Shown here: positions 1-8,236 of the stretch, one piece after another
How the letters are laid out: every line of letters starts with the position of its first letter
Numbering within the stretch: position 1 is the stretch's first letter
From: Rugosimonospora acidiphila
GTDB lineage: Bacteria > Actinomycetota > Actinomycetes > Mycobacteriales > Micromonosporaceae
Length of the DNA: 64,000 nucleotides
Assembly: GCF_039543385.1 (NCBI RefSeq)
Contig: NZ_BAABJQ010000001.1
Coordinates: 124,001-188,000, forward strand
Reading direction: 5' to 3'
Program-made: the position numbers and the translations under genes
The notes under the pieces: generated by a model
The model's database searches: none
Told to the model about the DNA's origin: nothing
Seen by the model: the letters and a program-made list of their open reading frames with translations, nothing else

Positions 1-2
1 GC

Positions 3-566
3 TGCTACGCGCTGGGCATCAACGTCGAGGAGCGGGAGGGCGTCAACCTCCGGGAGACCGGTTTCGGCGGAGCGGCCATGCAGACCTTCTGGGCGGAGCT
101 GACCGCGGCCTGGCGGGCCGACCCGCGGATCGAGCTGCGCGAGGTCGAGTGGGCCCTGAGGTACGCCGGAGCGGCCCTGGCCGGCACAGATGACCAACTG
201 CTGCCGCGCCAGTTCGATCCGATCCCGGCGATCGGCGAGGATGGCAGGGTGGTCCTGCTCTCCCCGGAGCTGGCCGGCTTCGTCGACTCCCGGTACGGCG
301 ACTTCTCCTCGGGCAACGTCATGGAGCACCCACTGCACGAGATCGTCGCCCGGGCGGCACGGCACCGGGAGGGCTGGATCGGCGAGTACCTGTCCGGCGT
401 CGAGGCGTGCCGGGCCAGCTGTCCGTACTTCGGCTTCTGCGGCGGGGCGCACGCCTCCAACCGGTACTTCGAGCATGGCCGGTTCGACGGCACGCAGACC
501 AACCACTGCCGGAACAGCAAGATCCGCCTGTTGGAGGGAGTGCTGGAGTATGCCCGAGAGCACTGA
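3..566 (+). CDS. Radical SAM/SPASM peptide maturase, C-terminal part (5' end outside window)
   Basis: The frame is open from the first base, so the gene begins upstream and the CX3CX2C radical SAM core is not visible. About 187 residues remain. The tail carries a SPASM-type cysteine cluster: EAC, then ASCPYF, GFCGG and TNHC, separated by a stretch rich in Asn, Arg and Phe (NRYFEHGRFDG). Spacing and the CGG motif resemble maturases that build cyclophane crosslinks in ribosomal peptides (GrrM/AmcB-type), where this domain binds auxiliary Fe-S clusters. Its stop overlaps the start of a small peptide gene, so the two are probably co-translated. The maturase class is confident; the exact subfamily is inference because half the protein is missing. 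Confidence 0.8.
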   Translation, partial: CYALGINVEEREGVNLRETGFGGAAMQTFWAELTAAWRADPRIELREVEWALRYAGAALAGTDDQLLPRQFDPIPAIGEDGRVVLLSPELAGFVDSRYGDFSSGNVMEHPLHEIVARAARHREGWIGEYLSGVEACRASCPYFGFCGGAHASNRYFEHGRFDGTQTNHCRNSKIRLLEGVLEYAREH

Positions 567-738
567 ATCGATCGCCGACCGGGTGCGCGCCGCCGGGCCG
601 GGGCTCGCCGCGATGCTGGCCGAGGCGGAGCACGCGTGGCGCGCCCGCACCGAGGATCTGGGTGCCGGTAGCCCGGGATGGCGGCCGTTCGAGGACGCCT
701 TCCCGACCTTCTACCAGTTCACCAACAGGCCCCGCTGA
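550..738 (+). CDS. Small peptide, candidate RiPP precursor
   Basis: 62 residues. The ATG lies inside the last codons of the maturase gene in another frame (17-bp overlap), with GGAGGG at 533-538 as ribosome binding site. The N-terminal 40 residues look like a leader: helical, with acidic and alanine-rich stretches. The last 19 residues are dense in aromatics: GWRPFEDAFPTFYQFTNRPR (from position 43), holding W44, F47, F51, F54, Y55 and F57. Three-residue cyclophane enzymes join an aromatic residue to a residue two places on, and FED and FTN fit that pattern. No homologue is recognised by eye. A small accessory protein is the alternative. The precursor role rests on coupling to the SPASM gene and on composition. 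Confidence 0.55.
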   Translation: MPESTESIADRVRAAGPGLAAMLAEAEHAWRARTEDLGAGSPGWRPFEDAFPTFYQFTNRPR

Positions 739-1040
739 CGAGGCTCTCAGCCCTTGCCGGGCCCGCCCGCGGTCGCCGGATCCACCCCGCGCGGATGCCG
801 GGTGAGGCACCCGAGGACGGGCGGCTCGGGGTGCCGCAAAGGCCGGCCCGTCACGGCCGGCCCGTCACCGATCGGTGCACTTGTCAGCCGGCGCCCCTGA
901 TGCCCGGGCCGCTGACGGGATCGCCGTCGCGTTGCCGCTGGCACCGGGGTGAGGGCCCCAGCGCGCCGTTCGGACCGATCTGATCGCGCCGTCGGCAGAG
1001 CCGGGATCGCCGGAGTGGGAAGGGTCACACCGGACGGCGC
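739..1040. other. Intergenic, no gene seen
   Basis: About 300 bp of very GC-rich DNA between the peptide gene and the terminator shared with the DUF3073 gene. Open frames here have no convincing ribosome binding site and no family resemblance. Short local inverted repeats occur, such as ggccggcccgtcacggccgg near 851-870, as expected at this base composition. Confidence 0.5.
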
Positions 1041-1088
1041 GGCGGCACACTTAAGCACGCGGGAGAAACCGCGTGCTTGTGTGCCGCC
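1041..1088. terminator. Strong hairpin terminator
   Basis: A 20-bp stem made of two 10-bp perfect blocks (GGCGGCACAC with GTGTGCCGCC, and AAGCACGCGG with CCGCGTGCTT), separated by a TT bulge on one side and closed by a GAGAAA loop. It lies 6 bp beyond the stop of the minus-strand DUF3073 gene and could also stop transcripts from the peptide operon. Confidence 0.8.
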
Positions 1089-1094
1089 CGGTCC

Positions 1095-1316
1095 TTACCG
1101 GCGCCCAGGCGTCCAGGCGCCGTCGTCCGACTCGTCCTCGTCGTCCTCATCGTCCGAGTCGTCGTCAAGCAACTCGCCGTAGTTGTCGAAGTGTTCCTTC
1201 GACTTCTCGCTGCTGGCGAGCTCGCGCTGCAGTGCAGCGAGGTCGGTGTTTGGGGAGTGGTACTTCAACTCCCGGGCCACCTTTGTCTGCTTCGCCTTAG
1301 CTCGGCCGCGCCCCAT
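1095..1316 (-). CDS. DUF3073 family small basic/acidic protein
   Basis: 73 residues. The N-terminus is basic (MGRGRAKAKQTKVARELKYH), the middle reads SPNTDLAALQRELASS, and the tail is a run of Asp/Glu (DDDSDDEDDEDESDD). This is the DUF3073 family of actinobacteria, of unknown function. Start taken at the Met that begins MGRGRAK; a start six codons upstream would add residues not typical of the family. In Streptomyces the family member sits between purM and valine dehydrogenase, and here the dehydrogenase is likewise the neighbour. The charged halves suggest a nucleic-acid or ribosome partner, but that is speculation. Confidence 0.9.
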   Translation of the reverse strand: MGRGRAKAKQTKVARELKYHSPNTDLAALQRELASSEKSKEHFDNYGELLDDDSDDEDDEDESDDGAWTPGRR

Positions 1317-1502
1317 GGCTCGACCCCCTCGCACAGAATTACGGGGCAGCCCAATCCAGACGCGCCCCGATGACTACAGGCATCTCTCGTGGCTCATACG
1401 GTACATGTCGAGAGCCAGGTTCGGCACCTCGGCCCTCCGCCACCCGGTCCTTACCCGGCGGGCCGGCCCGTCCAACGACTCTGACGAGCCGGACCCGATC
1501 TA

Positions 1503-2567
1503 TTAAAGCCTGATCGTCCGCAAACGCCCGACTTCGGCCATCCGGCGCTCGGCGAGCCGGTCCGCGGCGGCCGCCGGAGGCACTCCCTCGGCGTCACCCA
1601 GGGCCAGGATCTGCCGGGTGGTGTCGAAGATCTTGGTGGCCCGCAGCTTCGCACGGTCGAAGTTGAAGCCCTCGATCTCGTCGGCCACCTGGATCACGCC
1701 GCCGGCGTTGACCACGTAGTCCGGCGCGTACAGGATGCCCCGGTCCGCCAGCAGCTTGTCGACGCCCGGGTGGGACAGCTGGTTGTTGGCCGCGCCGGCC
1801 ACGATCTTGGCGCGAAGTACCGCCACCGCGTCGTCGTCCAGGGCGCCGCCGAGCGCGCAGGGGGCGTACACGTCGATGTCGGAGCGGATCAGGTCGTCGG
1901 CGTTGTCGACGAGGTTGACCTGCGGATACGTCGCGCGGACCCAGTCCAGTGCCCGCGAGGAGACATCGGTGGCCACGACCGAGGCGCCGTCCTCCAGCAG
2001 GTGCGCGGTCAGGTGCTTGCCGACCTTGCCCAGCCCGGCCACGCCGACCGTGCGTCCGGACAGGGTCGGGCTGCCCCAGCGGTGCTCCGCGGCCGCCCGC
2101 ATGCCCTGGAAGACTCCCCAGGCGGTAAGGATCGAGGAGTCGCCGGCCCCTCCGTGCTCGACGCTGCGCCCGGTGACGAACCTCGTCTCCCTGGCCACGA
2201 CGTCCATGTCCTGCACGTAGGTGCCGACGTCGCAGGCGGTGTAGTAACGACCGCCCAGCGAGGCGACAAATCGGCCATAGGCGCGCAGCAGCGGCTCGGA
2301 CTTTTCCCGATCGGGGTCACCCCAGATGACCGCTTTGCCGCCGCCGAGGTCGAGCCCGGCGAGAGCATTCTTGTAGGCCATGCCACGGGAGAGTTCGAGC
2401 ACATCGTGCAACGCGTCGGCCTCTGCGGCGTAGGGATAGAACCGAGTTCCACCCAGAGCCGGCCCCAGCGCGGTCGAGTAGATGGCGATGATCGCTCGTA
2501 GGCCGGACTGTTTGTCCTGGCAGAAGACCACCTGTTCGTGATCGGCGTCACTGCTGAACACTCCCAT
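1503..2567 (-). CDS. vdh: Leucine/valine dehydrogenase (Glu/Leu/Phe/Val dehydrogenase family)
   Basis: 354 residues, normal for the family. It catalyses NAD-dependent oxidative deamination of branched-chain amino acids to 2-oxo acids, which can feed fatty-acid and polyketide starter units. Visible landmarks are GPALGGTRFYPY and AGLDLGGGKAVIWGDP (the substrate-binding and catalytic lysine region), and a Rossmann motif GLGKVG in the C-terminal half. The ATG at 2567 is preceded by AGGGAG seven bases away; the longer open frame upstream would cross the promoter of the divergent gene. The symbol follows the Streptomyces gene in the same neighbourhood; preference for valine or leucine cannot be read from sequence. 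Confidence 0.9.
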   Translation of the reverse strand: MGVFSSDADHEQVVFCQDKQSGLRAIIAIYSTALGPALGGTRFYPYAAEADALHDVLELSRGMAYKNALAGLDLGGGKAVIWGDPDREKSEPLLRAYGRFVASLGGRYYTACDVGTYVQDMDVVARETRFVTGRSVEHGGAGDSSILTAWGVFQGMRAAAEHRWGSPTLSGRTVGVAGLGKVGKHLTAHLLEDGASVVATDVSSRALDWVRATYPQVNLVDNADDLIRSDIDVYAPCALGGALDDDAVAVLRAKIVAGAANNQLSHPGVDKLLADRGILYAPDYVVNAGGVIQVADEIEGFNFDRAKLRATKIFDTTRQILALGDAEGVPPAAAADRLAERRMAEVGRLRTIRL

Positions 2568-2697
2568 GGCAACACTCCCTCGTGGGGTAGATGTCCGTCG
2601 TCCGGCGGGGTGGTACCGGATATCAGGAACTCTAATGCGGTCCACCTGTTGCGTACGCGGCAGCGGAACCACCGTCCGGCGTGGCACGATCGCCTGC

Positions 2698-3537
2698 GTG
2701 CCCTCGAACTTTGCCGCCTACCTTCGGGTGTACGAGCCGTTGACCGCTTTCGACCGGGAGCGCCAACTCTACTGGCGCCGCTACGTCAAGGACGGTCGAG
2801 CCATCGGGCCGCTGGACGGCCCCGGCCGACAGCGCACCGTGGTCATGGAGGCTCTTGGCGCCGGCTGGACCCGGCTGCCCGACCTACCCGACGAGGCCTA
2901 CGTCCTCGAGACCGATGAGACCCTCTTGATCTGCCCGTGGAACCTGCGGTTCCGGGTCGCCGAGGCGGCGCTGTCCGCCCGTGACGGGGTGCCGGCGGTG
3001 CTGGCCGACGCCTTCGTCCCGCCCAGACTGGCCGGCCTGGCCAAGTCCGTGGTCGAAGACTGGCGCAGTGGCGCGAAGGTGCTGGAGCAGGGGATGCCCC
3101 GGGTACACGAGCAGGTGTCCACCTGGGGTGTGCCGCTGCGCTGGTTCGTCTTCGTCGAGCTGGCCGAGAAGCAGCTGTCCGTCCGGCCCGGCCGGCGGGT
3201 GCTGCGGTACCGCACGGAGATCTCCAAGGCGCGCCGGCGCGCTCACCGGGCGCACTCGGTGTTGCGCAAGTCCCTGGGCGACGCGCCGATCACCGAGGCG
3301 GTCGAGGAGAGCACGCGGTGGCTGGAGGAGTTCCACCCGCGCTCCTTGGTTGAGCTCGACTACGGCGGTCTTGTCCCCCTTCTGTCAGATGATGCCCTCG
3401 CCGCCGATGACTCCCCGGGGTTGGTGGCGACCGGACTCGCCGGCCTGTCACACGGCGACGCGGACTCCGCCACCGAGGCATATGAGCAGCTAGTGGCCAG
3501 GTGGCGAGCGGTGCAATTGCTCGAACGGAGCAACTAA
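2698..3537 (+). CDS. Conserved hypothetical protein of the bldC neighbourhood
   Basis: 279 residues from a GTG start beginning VPSNFAAYLRVYEPL. The 130-bp gap to the divergent dehydrogenase leaves room for both promoters, so the upstream ATG in the same frame is rejected. Sequence is soluble, with no signal peptide or membrane segment; RERQLYWRRYV near the start and a basic patch (SKARRRAHRAHSVLRK) in the second half stand out. A protein of this kind sits between valine dehydrogenase and bldC in Streptomyces as I recall (SCO4090 position). No domain or function is recognised. Possible roles in development are suggested only by position. Confidence 0.75.
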   Translation: MPSNFAAYLRVYEPLTAFDRERQLYWRRYVKDGRAIGPLDGPGRQRTVVMEALGAGWTRLPDLPDEAYVLETDETLLICPWNLRFRVAEAALSARDGVPAVLADAFVPPRLAGLAKSVVEDWRSGAKVLEQGMPRVHEQVSTWGVPLRWFVFVELAEKQLSVRPGRRVLRYRTEISKARRRAHRAHSVLRKSLGDAPITEAVEESTRWLEEFHPRSLVELDYGGLVPLLSDDALAADDSPGLVATGLAGLSHGDADSATEAYEQLVARWRAVQLLERSN

Positions 3538-3763
3538 CTCGAAAATGGTTCGTATTCGTCCCATGACGCAGAGTAATAAATCATCCAAATAAGACATTAT
3601 CTACCGTACAAAATACGGAAAAATCGGGCATTCATCATCCGTCCATCCACGGACCTTCAGCCGTTCGGTCCATGTCGGACATGCGGGACTAGCCGGACCA
3701 TGGAATCGCGTCGGCCGGCGGGACCCCGGCCGTCGTTCTGAGATATCTGTGGAGGAGTGACCG

Positions 3764-3973
3764 ATGGCATCGCGTACGCACGAGCCTGAGCCGCTGCTGA
3801 CCCCGGCCGAGGTTGCGTCGATGTTCCGCGTCGACCCGAAGACCGTCACCCGGTGGGCCAAGGCGGGCAAGCTGAGCGCCATCCGCACTCTCGGTGGCCA
3901 TCGCCGGTACCGGGAGTCGGAAGTACGCGCCCTGTTGCAGGGGCAGATTCCCCAGCAGCGTCAGGGGGACTGA
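3764..3973 (+). CDS. bldC: BldC, MerR-type developmental DNA-binding protein
   Basis: 69 residues forming a single winged-helix domain: LTPAEVASMFRVDPKTVTRW is the helix-turn-helix and LGGHRRYRESEVRALL the wing and following helix. Family members bind direct repeats as head-to-tail oligomers and delay or time differentiation in streptomycetes. The ATG is preceded by GGAGGAG at 3751-3757. The upstream 226 bp (3538-3763) contains an unusually AT-rich stretch for this genome (about 3540-3640), fitting a regulated promoter. Identity is very clear from sequence and synteny; the role in an organism whose life cycle is unknown is inferred from Streptomyces. Confidence 0.96.
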   Translation: MASRTHEPEPLLTPAEVASMFRVDPKTVTRWAKAGKLSAIRTLGGHRRYRESEVRALLQGQIPQQRQGD

Positions 3974-4023
3974 CCAGATTCGATACAGCGGCGCGGTTCG
4001 ATCGCGGACCCACCGACGAGTCG

Positions 4024-4061
4024 GGGGCGAAAGGCGAGTATGGCTACACGTCTTTCGCCCC
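4024..4061. terminator. Hairpin after bldC
   Basis: Perfect 10-bp arms GGGGCGAAAG and CTTTCGCCCC with an 18-base loop, 50 bp past the bldC stop and before the convergent PPOX gene. A long loop makes it weaker than the 1041 hairpin. Confidence 0.55.
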
Positions 4062-4142
4062 TGAGGCGTATCTGCCCGGGCTTTCCGGGTCGCGCCGTCG
4101 CCCCGCCACGGCCGTCGCCCCTGGTGCGGCCGTCTCGTGGGG

Positions 4143-4532
4143 TCAGCCCGCGGGAGCGCCGTCCAGGTCGATTCCGATGCCAACCGTGGTGCCCGGGCGC
4201 CTACGCGCCCGCCAGGTCACCAGCCGGCCCTGGAGCCGGTACTTCTTGATGATCAGATCGATGATCCGGAGCGTATCTTCGGCCGGCAGCAGGTGCGCGC
4301 TGGCCGCCGCCGGCTCGCCCAGCGGCCTGCCTCGGACCGTGCAGGGCGCGATCGTCACCGAGGCGTTGCGCCGGATCCTCTTGACCTTGCCGGCGCCGGC
4401 GCCCGTCCAGACCGCCAGGCGGTCGCCGTCGCGGACCACCCACACCGGGGTGGGCACCGGCGTGCCGTTCCCGCGCACGGTGGTCAGCAGCACGTAGCGC
4501 CGATTGCCGAGTCCCTCCCACGGATCTGCCAC
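4143..4532 (-). CDS. PPOX-class F420-dependent oxidoreductase
   Basis: 129 residues, the usual size of short split-barrel flavin/F420 proteins. RRYVLLTTVRGNGTPVPTPV and the following strand WVVRDGDRLAVWT match the N-terminal barrel of the pyridoxamine-5'-phosphate oxidase superfamily; KVKRIRRNASVTIAPCTVRG is the typical second block. Members use F420H2 to reduce diverse substrates; this one's substrate is unknown. The GTG start at 4532 gives the family's usual N-terminus (VADPWEGL); a TTG at 4574 would add 14 residues and overlap the TetR gene. Being just downstream of that regulator, it is probably transcribed with it. Confidence 0.85.
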   Translation of the reverse strand: MADPWEGLGNRRYVLLTTVRGNGTPVPTPVWVVRDGDRLAVWTGAGAGKVKRIRRNASVTIAPCTVRGRPLGEPAAASAHLLPAEDTLRIIDLIIKKYRLQGRLVTWRARRRPGTTVGIGIDLDGAPAG

Positions 4533-4551
4533 GACCGATACCGTATCCGGC

Positions 4552-5379
4552 TCAGCCGCGGGGTGGATCCCCAATGCCGGCAGTGAGCGATGAATACGCC
4601 CGGGCGCGCAGCTCGATGAGCGACTGGCGCCCCCCGGCCGCCTCGAACACCGCCAGCGCCGCCTTGATCGCCGCTATCGCCGCCGCCGCGAGCAGCTGCG
4701 GGTACAGCTCGGCCGGCGGTAGCCCGGTGCGGTCCGCGACGTGCTCGGCGATCACGTCGTGCAGGTGCTGAAAGATCATGTGGTACGTGCCGCCCAACTC
4801 GGGCATCCGCTCCATCAACCGCAGCCGGTCCAGCACCTGCTGCTGCTGGTCGGGGTCGCCCAGCTCCATCGCGTCCAGTGCGGCGCCCACCGCCTGCACC
4901 GGCGACTCCGTGGCCGGCCGGGCCAGCAGGGCGGCGCGCATCTGGTCGGTGATGTTCATCGCCATGTCGCCGTAGAGCACGTGCTGCTTGGACTGGAAGT
5001 ACCGGAAGAAGGTCCGCACCGCCACGTCGGCGGCCTCGGCGATCTCCTCGACCGTGGTGCGTTCGTAGCCCTGCTTGGCGAACAGCCGCAGCGCCGCCGC
5101 CTCCAGCGCGGCCCGGGTCTCGATCTTCTTGCGCTCGCGGCGGGTGGGCGCCGCGGTCTCCGGCGTCGCCCCGGACGGGGTTGCCCGCGTGGTCGCCCCC
5201 GGCGCGCTTCTGGCCGGCGGGGCGGTGCCCGGCGCACCCGCGGCCGGTCCGGCCGTTGCCGGCGCGCCCGGCCGCGCCCCGCCGGTCCGCGACGCACCGG
5301 CGGCGGGCGGGCCCGCCCGCCTCGGCTGCGCCGGCCCCGGGTTCGGCGGGGGTTCGTGCCGGGTTGGCGCGGTATTCAC
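4552..5379 (-). CDS. TetR-family repressor with long Pro/Ala-rich N-terminal arm
   Basis: 275 residues from a GTG preceded by a GAGAAGG-type site. About 75 residues of Pro, Ala and Gly come first, then the helix-turn-helix: RRERKKIETRAALEAAALRL, FAKQGYERTTVEEIAEAADV and AVRTFFRYFQSK. The ligand domain is helical and alanine-rich. The N-terminal arm is unusual, since TetR proteins normally begin a few residues before the first helix; a downstream start is possible but none has a better binding site. The gene is divergent from an MMPL transporter, so control of that operon through the repeats in the shared promoter is the natural inference. Confidence 0.88.
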   Translation of the reverse strand: MNTAPTRHEPPPNPGPAQPRRAGPPAAGASRTGGARPGAPATAGPAAGAPGTAPPARSAPGATTRATPSGATPETAAPTRRERKKIETRAALEAAALRLFAKQGYERTTVEEIAEAADVAVRTFFRYFQSKQHVLYGDMAMNITDQMRAALLARPATESPVQAVGAALDAMELGDPDQQQQVLDRLRLMERMPELGGTYHMIFQHLHDVIAEHVADRTGLPPAELYPQLLAAAAIAAIKAALAVFEAAGGRQSLIELRARAYSSLTAGIGDPPRG

Positions 5380-5415
5380 GCTCACCACCTTCTCATGGTT
5401 GCGCGCTGGCATGCA

Positions 5416-5503
5416 TGGCATGTTGTGCCAGATGGCATGCGATGACATGCTGCGTTGAGTGCCATCATGCATTCGAATGCCACTATGCACGTCGTGCCAT
5501 CAT
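5416..5503. promoter_or_regulatory. Operator-like repeats between tetR and MMPL operon
   Basis: The 136-bp divergent region is AT-richer than its surroundings and full of TGGCA/TGCCA words. Clear elements are an inverted repeat TGGCA-N5-TGCCA (5416-5430), a perfect 12-bp palindrome GCATTCGAATGC (5469-5480), and two direct copies of GTGCCATCAT (5459-5468 and 5494-5503) 35 bp apart. They sit where a TetR repressor would block both promoters. Which element is bound is not known. Confidence 0.6.
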
Positions 5504-5515
5504 TTGGGAGGTTCG

Positions 5516-7678
5516 ATGTTCGCAGCCGTCGCCCGCGCGGTGACCCGCCGCCCGTGGCTCGTGATCGTCAGTTGGCTGGTGGTTGCCGGAGCGCTCATCC
5601 TGGTCGCCCCGGGCATCAGCACGGTGACCAACCCGGACCAGGCCGCCTCGCTGCCCTCCGGATCGGAATCCGCGCGCGCGGCGGCGCTGGCCGAGCGCGA
5701 GTTCCCCGACTCGGCCCGGTCCACCGCGGTGCTCGTGGTGACCCGCCCGGGCGGCACGCTGTCCGGGACCGACCTCGCGTCCGCCGGCCGGCTCGCCGAC
5801 CTGCCCCGGCCGCCGGCGGTCACCGGCATGGCCTTCGACCCGGTGCGCGGCGTCGCGGCCAACCGGCGGGTGGCGATGCTCGTGGTGAGCTTCGCCGGGC
5901 CGGCGGAGCGAGCGGACACCCGGTCCGCCGTTACGCTGCTGCGCCACTCGAGCGCGACGGCACTGGCCGGCACCGGACTGTCCGTCGGCATGACCGGGCA
6001 GGCCGCGGTCGCGGCCGACACCAAGGGCGCGTTCGACCACGCCACCGTGATCGTCACCGTGGCGACCCTGGCGCTGATCGTCACCCTGCTGCTGCTGATC
6101 TTCCGCAGCCCGGTGGCGGCGCTGCTGCCGCTGCTCACGGTCGGACTGGGGTACGGGGTGGTCACGGCCCTGGTCGCGTCCGCCGGCCGGCTGCTGGGCT
6201 TCCAGGTGGGTCAGGAGCTGCCCACCATGCTCACCGTGGTGCTGTTCGGCATCGGCACCGACTACGTGCTGTTCCTGTTGTTCCGCTACCAGGAGCGGCT
6301 GCGGGCCGGCGACCGGCCGACCGAGGCGGTGGTGACCGCGCTGACGCGGGTGGGCGAGGCCGTGGCCTCGGCGGCGCTCGCCGTGATCGCGGCGTTCGGC
6401 GCGCTGATCCTGGCCAGGCTCGGGTTCTACCGCACGCTGGGTCCGGCCCTGGCGATCGGCGTTGCGGTGACACTGCTCGCCGCGCTGACCCTGGTGCCGG
6501 CGGTGCTGACGGTACTGGGGCGCTGGGTGTTCTGGCCCGCCCGTGGCTTGGCGCGCGGCGGCGCACCCAGCGGCGGTCCCGTGGCGGCCGGCGGTCCCGT
6601 GCTGGCTGGTTCGAGGCCGGGGCGCGTCGCGGTACTGGGTCGGCTCGTCGGCCGCCGGCCGCTGCTCGTGCTGCTCGGCGGCGTACTGCTGCTCGGCGGG
6701 CTGGGCGTCGGGCTCGGCTCGGTACACCCGTCCTACGACCCGGTAGGGCAGCTGCCCGCCGGTACCGAGTCGAGCCGCGCCTTCCGGCAGCTCCAGCTCG
6801 GGTTCCCGGCCGGTGCGCTCAACCCCACCACGGTGTACCTGCGTTCCGAAGCCCCGATCGGGCCCACCCAGCTCGGCCGGTTCGTGTCGCGGCTGGCGGC
6901 GTTGCCCGGGGTGGCCTCGCCGCTGCCCCCGGTCGTGTCGACCGACGGGCGCACCGCGCAGGTGCCGCTCGTGCTGTCCGCGCAGCCGTACTCGACGGCC
7001 GCGCTGAACCTGGTGGACGGCCCGCTGCGCGACCGGGCAAGGGCGGCCGCCCCGGCGGGCACCACCGTGCTGCTGGGCGGCCAGACGATGGCCTACGCCG
7101 AGGTGCGCGACGCGACGCACCGGGATCTGGCGGTCATCTTCCCGGTGGCGGCGGCGCTGTTCGTACTGATCCTCGGCGGGCTGCTCCGCGCGCTGCTCGC
7201 CCCGGTGCAGCTGGTCGTGCTGGTGGTCGCCGGGTTCGCCGCCACCCTCGGCGCGACCGCCTGGCTGTTCGCCGACTCGCTGGCGTTCAGCATCCCGATC
7301 GTGCTGTACCTGTTCGTCACGGCCATCGGCACCGACTACAACATTCTGATCACCGCCCGGCTGCGCGAGGAACTGCGCGACGGGCGCGGTCCGCGCGAGG
7401 CGGCGGCCCTGGCCGTGGCGCATGCCGGACCATCGGTGGCGGCGGCCGCGGTGATCCTCGCCGGTACCTTCGCCGCGCTGCTGATCTCGGGCGTGCCGTT
7501 CTTCGTCCAGATCGGCTTCGCCGTGACGCTGGGCATCGCGCTGGTCGCCTTCGTGGTGTCGCTGTTCGCGGTACCGGCGTGCGGGGCGCTGTCCGGGGCG
7601 GCCGGATGGTGGCCCTCCCGCCCCCGGCCGTCCACCACGGTGAAGATGAAGACACCACGCGTCGTCGCCGGACGGTAA
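5516..7678 (+). CDS. MMPL/RND-superfamily membrane transporter
   Basis: 720 residues with two matching halves, each one transmembrane helix, a large outer domain and a bundle of five helices, about twelve membrane spans in all. The proton-relay motifs are visible in both: FGIGTDYVLFLLFRYQE in the first and AIGTDYNILITARLREE in the second. Such proteins export lipids, siderophores or drugs. Start is the ATG in MFAAVARAVTRRPW, with GGGAGG at 5506-5511; the upstream codons are promoter. First gene of a three-gene operon with a membrane-anchored protein and a PrsW-like protein. Substrate cannot be told; TetR control would fit efflux or envelope lipid export. Confidence 0.92.
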   Translation: MFAAVARAVTRRPWLVIVSWLVVAGALILVAPGISTVTNPDQAASLPSGSESARAAALAEREFPDSARSTAVLVVTRPGGTLSGTDLASAGRLADLPRPPAVTGMAFDPVRGVAANRRVAMLVVSFAGPAERADTRSAVTLLRHSSATALAGTGLSVGMTGQAAVAADTKGAFDHATVIVTVATLALIVTLLLLIFRSPVAALLPLLTVGLGYGVVTALVASAGRLLGFQVGQELPTMLTVVLFGIGTDYVLFLLFRYQERLRAGDRPTEAVVTALTRVGEAVASAALAVIAAFGALILARLGFYRTLGPALAIGVAVTLLAALTLVPAVLTVLGRWVFWPARGLARGGAPSGGPVAAGGPVLAGSRPGRVAVLGRLVGRRPLLVLLGGVLLLGGLGVGLGSVHPSYDPVGQLPAGTESSRAFRQLQLGFPAGALNPTTVYLRSEAPIGPTQLGRFVSRLAALPGVASPLPPVVSTDGRTAQVPLVLSAQPYSTAALNLVDGPLRDRARAAAPAGTTVLLGGQTMAYAEVRDATHRDLAVIFPVAAALFVLILGGLLRALLAPVQLVVLVVAGFAATLGATAWLFADSLAFSIPIVLYLFVTAIGTDYNILITARLREELRDGRGPREAAALAVAHAGPSVAAAAVILAGTFAALLISGVPFFVQIGFAVTLGIALVAFVVSLFAVPACGALSGAAGWWPSRPRPSTTVKMKTPRVVAGR

Positions 7679-7687
7679 CTTCATGGG

Positions 7688-8236
7688 ATGCGACCCCGGC
7701 TGCTGCGCAACGCGTTGTGGAGCCTGGCCGTGCTCGCCGTCCTGTCCGGGCTGGGCCTCGGCCTGCCCGCCCTGGACAACGCCATCGCCTCGGCCCGCCC
7801 GGTTCCGGCCGGCGCGTACTACGTCGGGGCCGGGGTCAGCGTGCTGCCGCCGGCCGGCGCGCAGGTCGACGTCACCCGGACGACCCCCGCCGAGGATCAG
7901 GGCGCCGCGTTGTTCCTGCTCGGCGGGGTGCGATATTCGGTGCTGGCGGAGCCGTTCACCGGCGGGTTGGACGAGGCCACCGCCCAGCTGCGAGCCAGGA
8001 TCACCGCCAACCGCGGGTACCAGGTGATCGGTGGCGAGTTGCCGGTACGCACCGACTCGGGGGTGGCCGGCCTGCAGGGCGGCTACACCTCGCCGGGGCG
8101 GGAGGGCCGGTACACGGTCTTCCTCTCCGCCGGCACGGCGGTTCAGGTGACGTTCGCAGGAGGCGACCTGGAACTGCACGACTCCCTGGCGGCCCTGGAG
8201 ACCAGCGTGCTCAGCATCACCTTCGGCCGTTCATGA
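7688..8236 (+). CDS. Membrane-anchored exported protein of unknown function
   Basis: 182 residues. One N-terminal hydrophobic segment (LWSLAVLAVLSGLGLGLPAL) serves as signal anchor, followed by about 150 residues predicted to lie outside the membrane, beta-rich with no cysteines. It starts 10 bp after the MMPL gene and its stop overlaps the ATG of the PrsW-like gene (ATGA at 8233-8236), so translation is coupled to that gene. No family recognised. Position suggests an accessory subunit of the transporter or a substrate of the protease. Confidence 0.75.
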   Translation: MRPRLLRNALWSLAVLAVLSGLGLGLPALDNAIASARPVPAGAYYVGAGVSVLPPAGAQVDVTRTTPAEDQGAALFLLGGVRYSVLAEPFTGGLDEATAQLRARITANRGYQVIGGELPVRTDSGVAGLQGGYTSPGREGRYTVFLSAGTAVQVTFAGGDLELHDSLAALETSVLSITFGRS

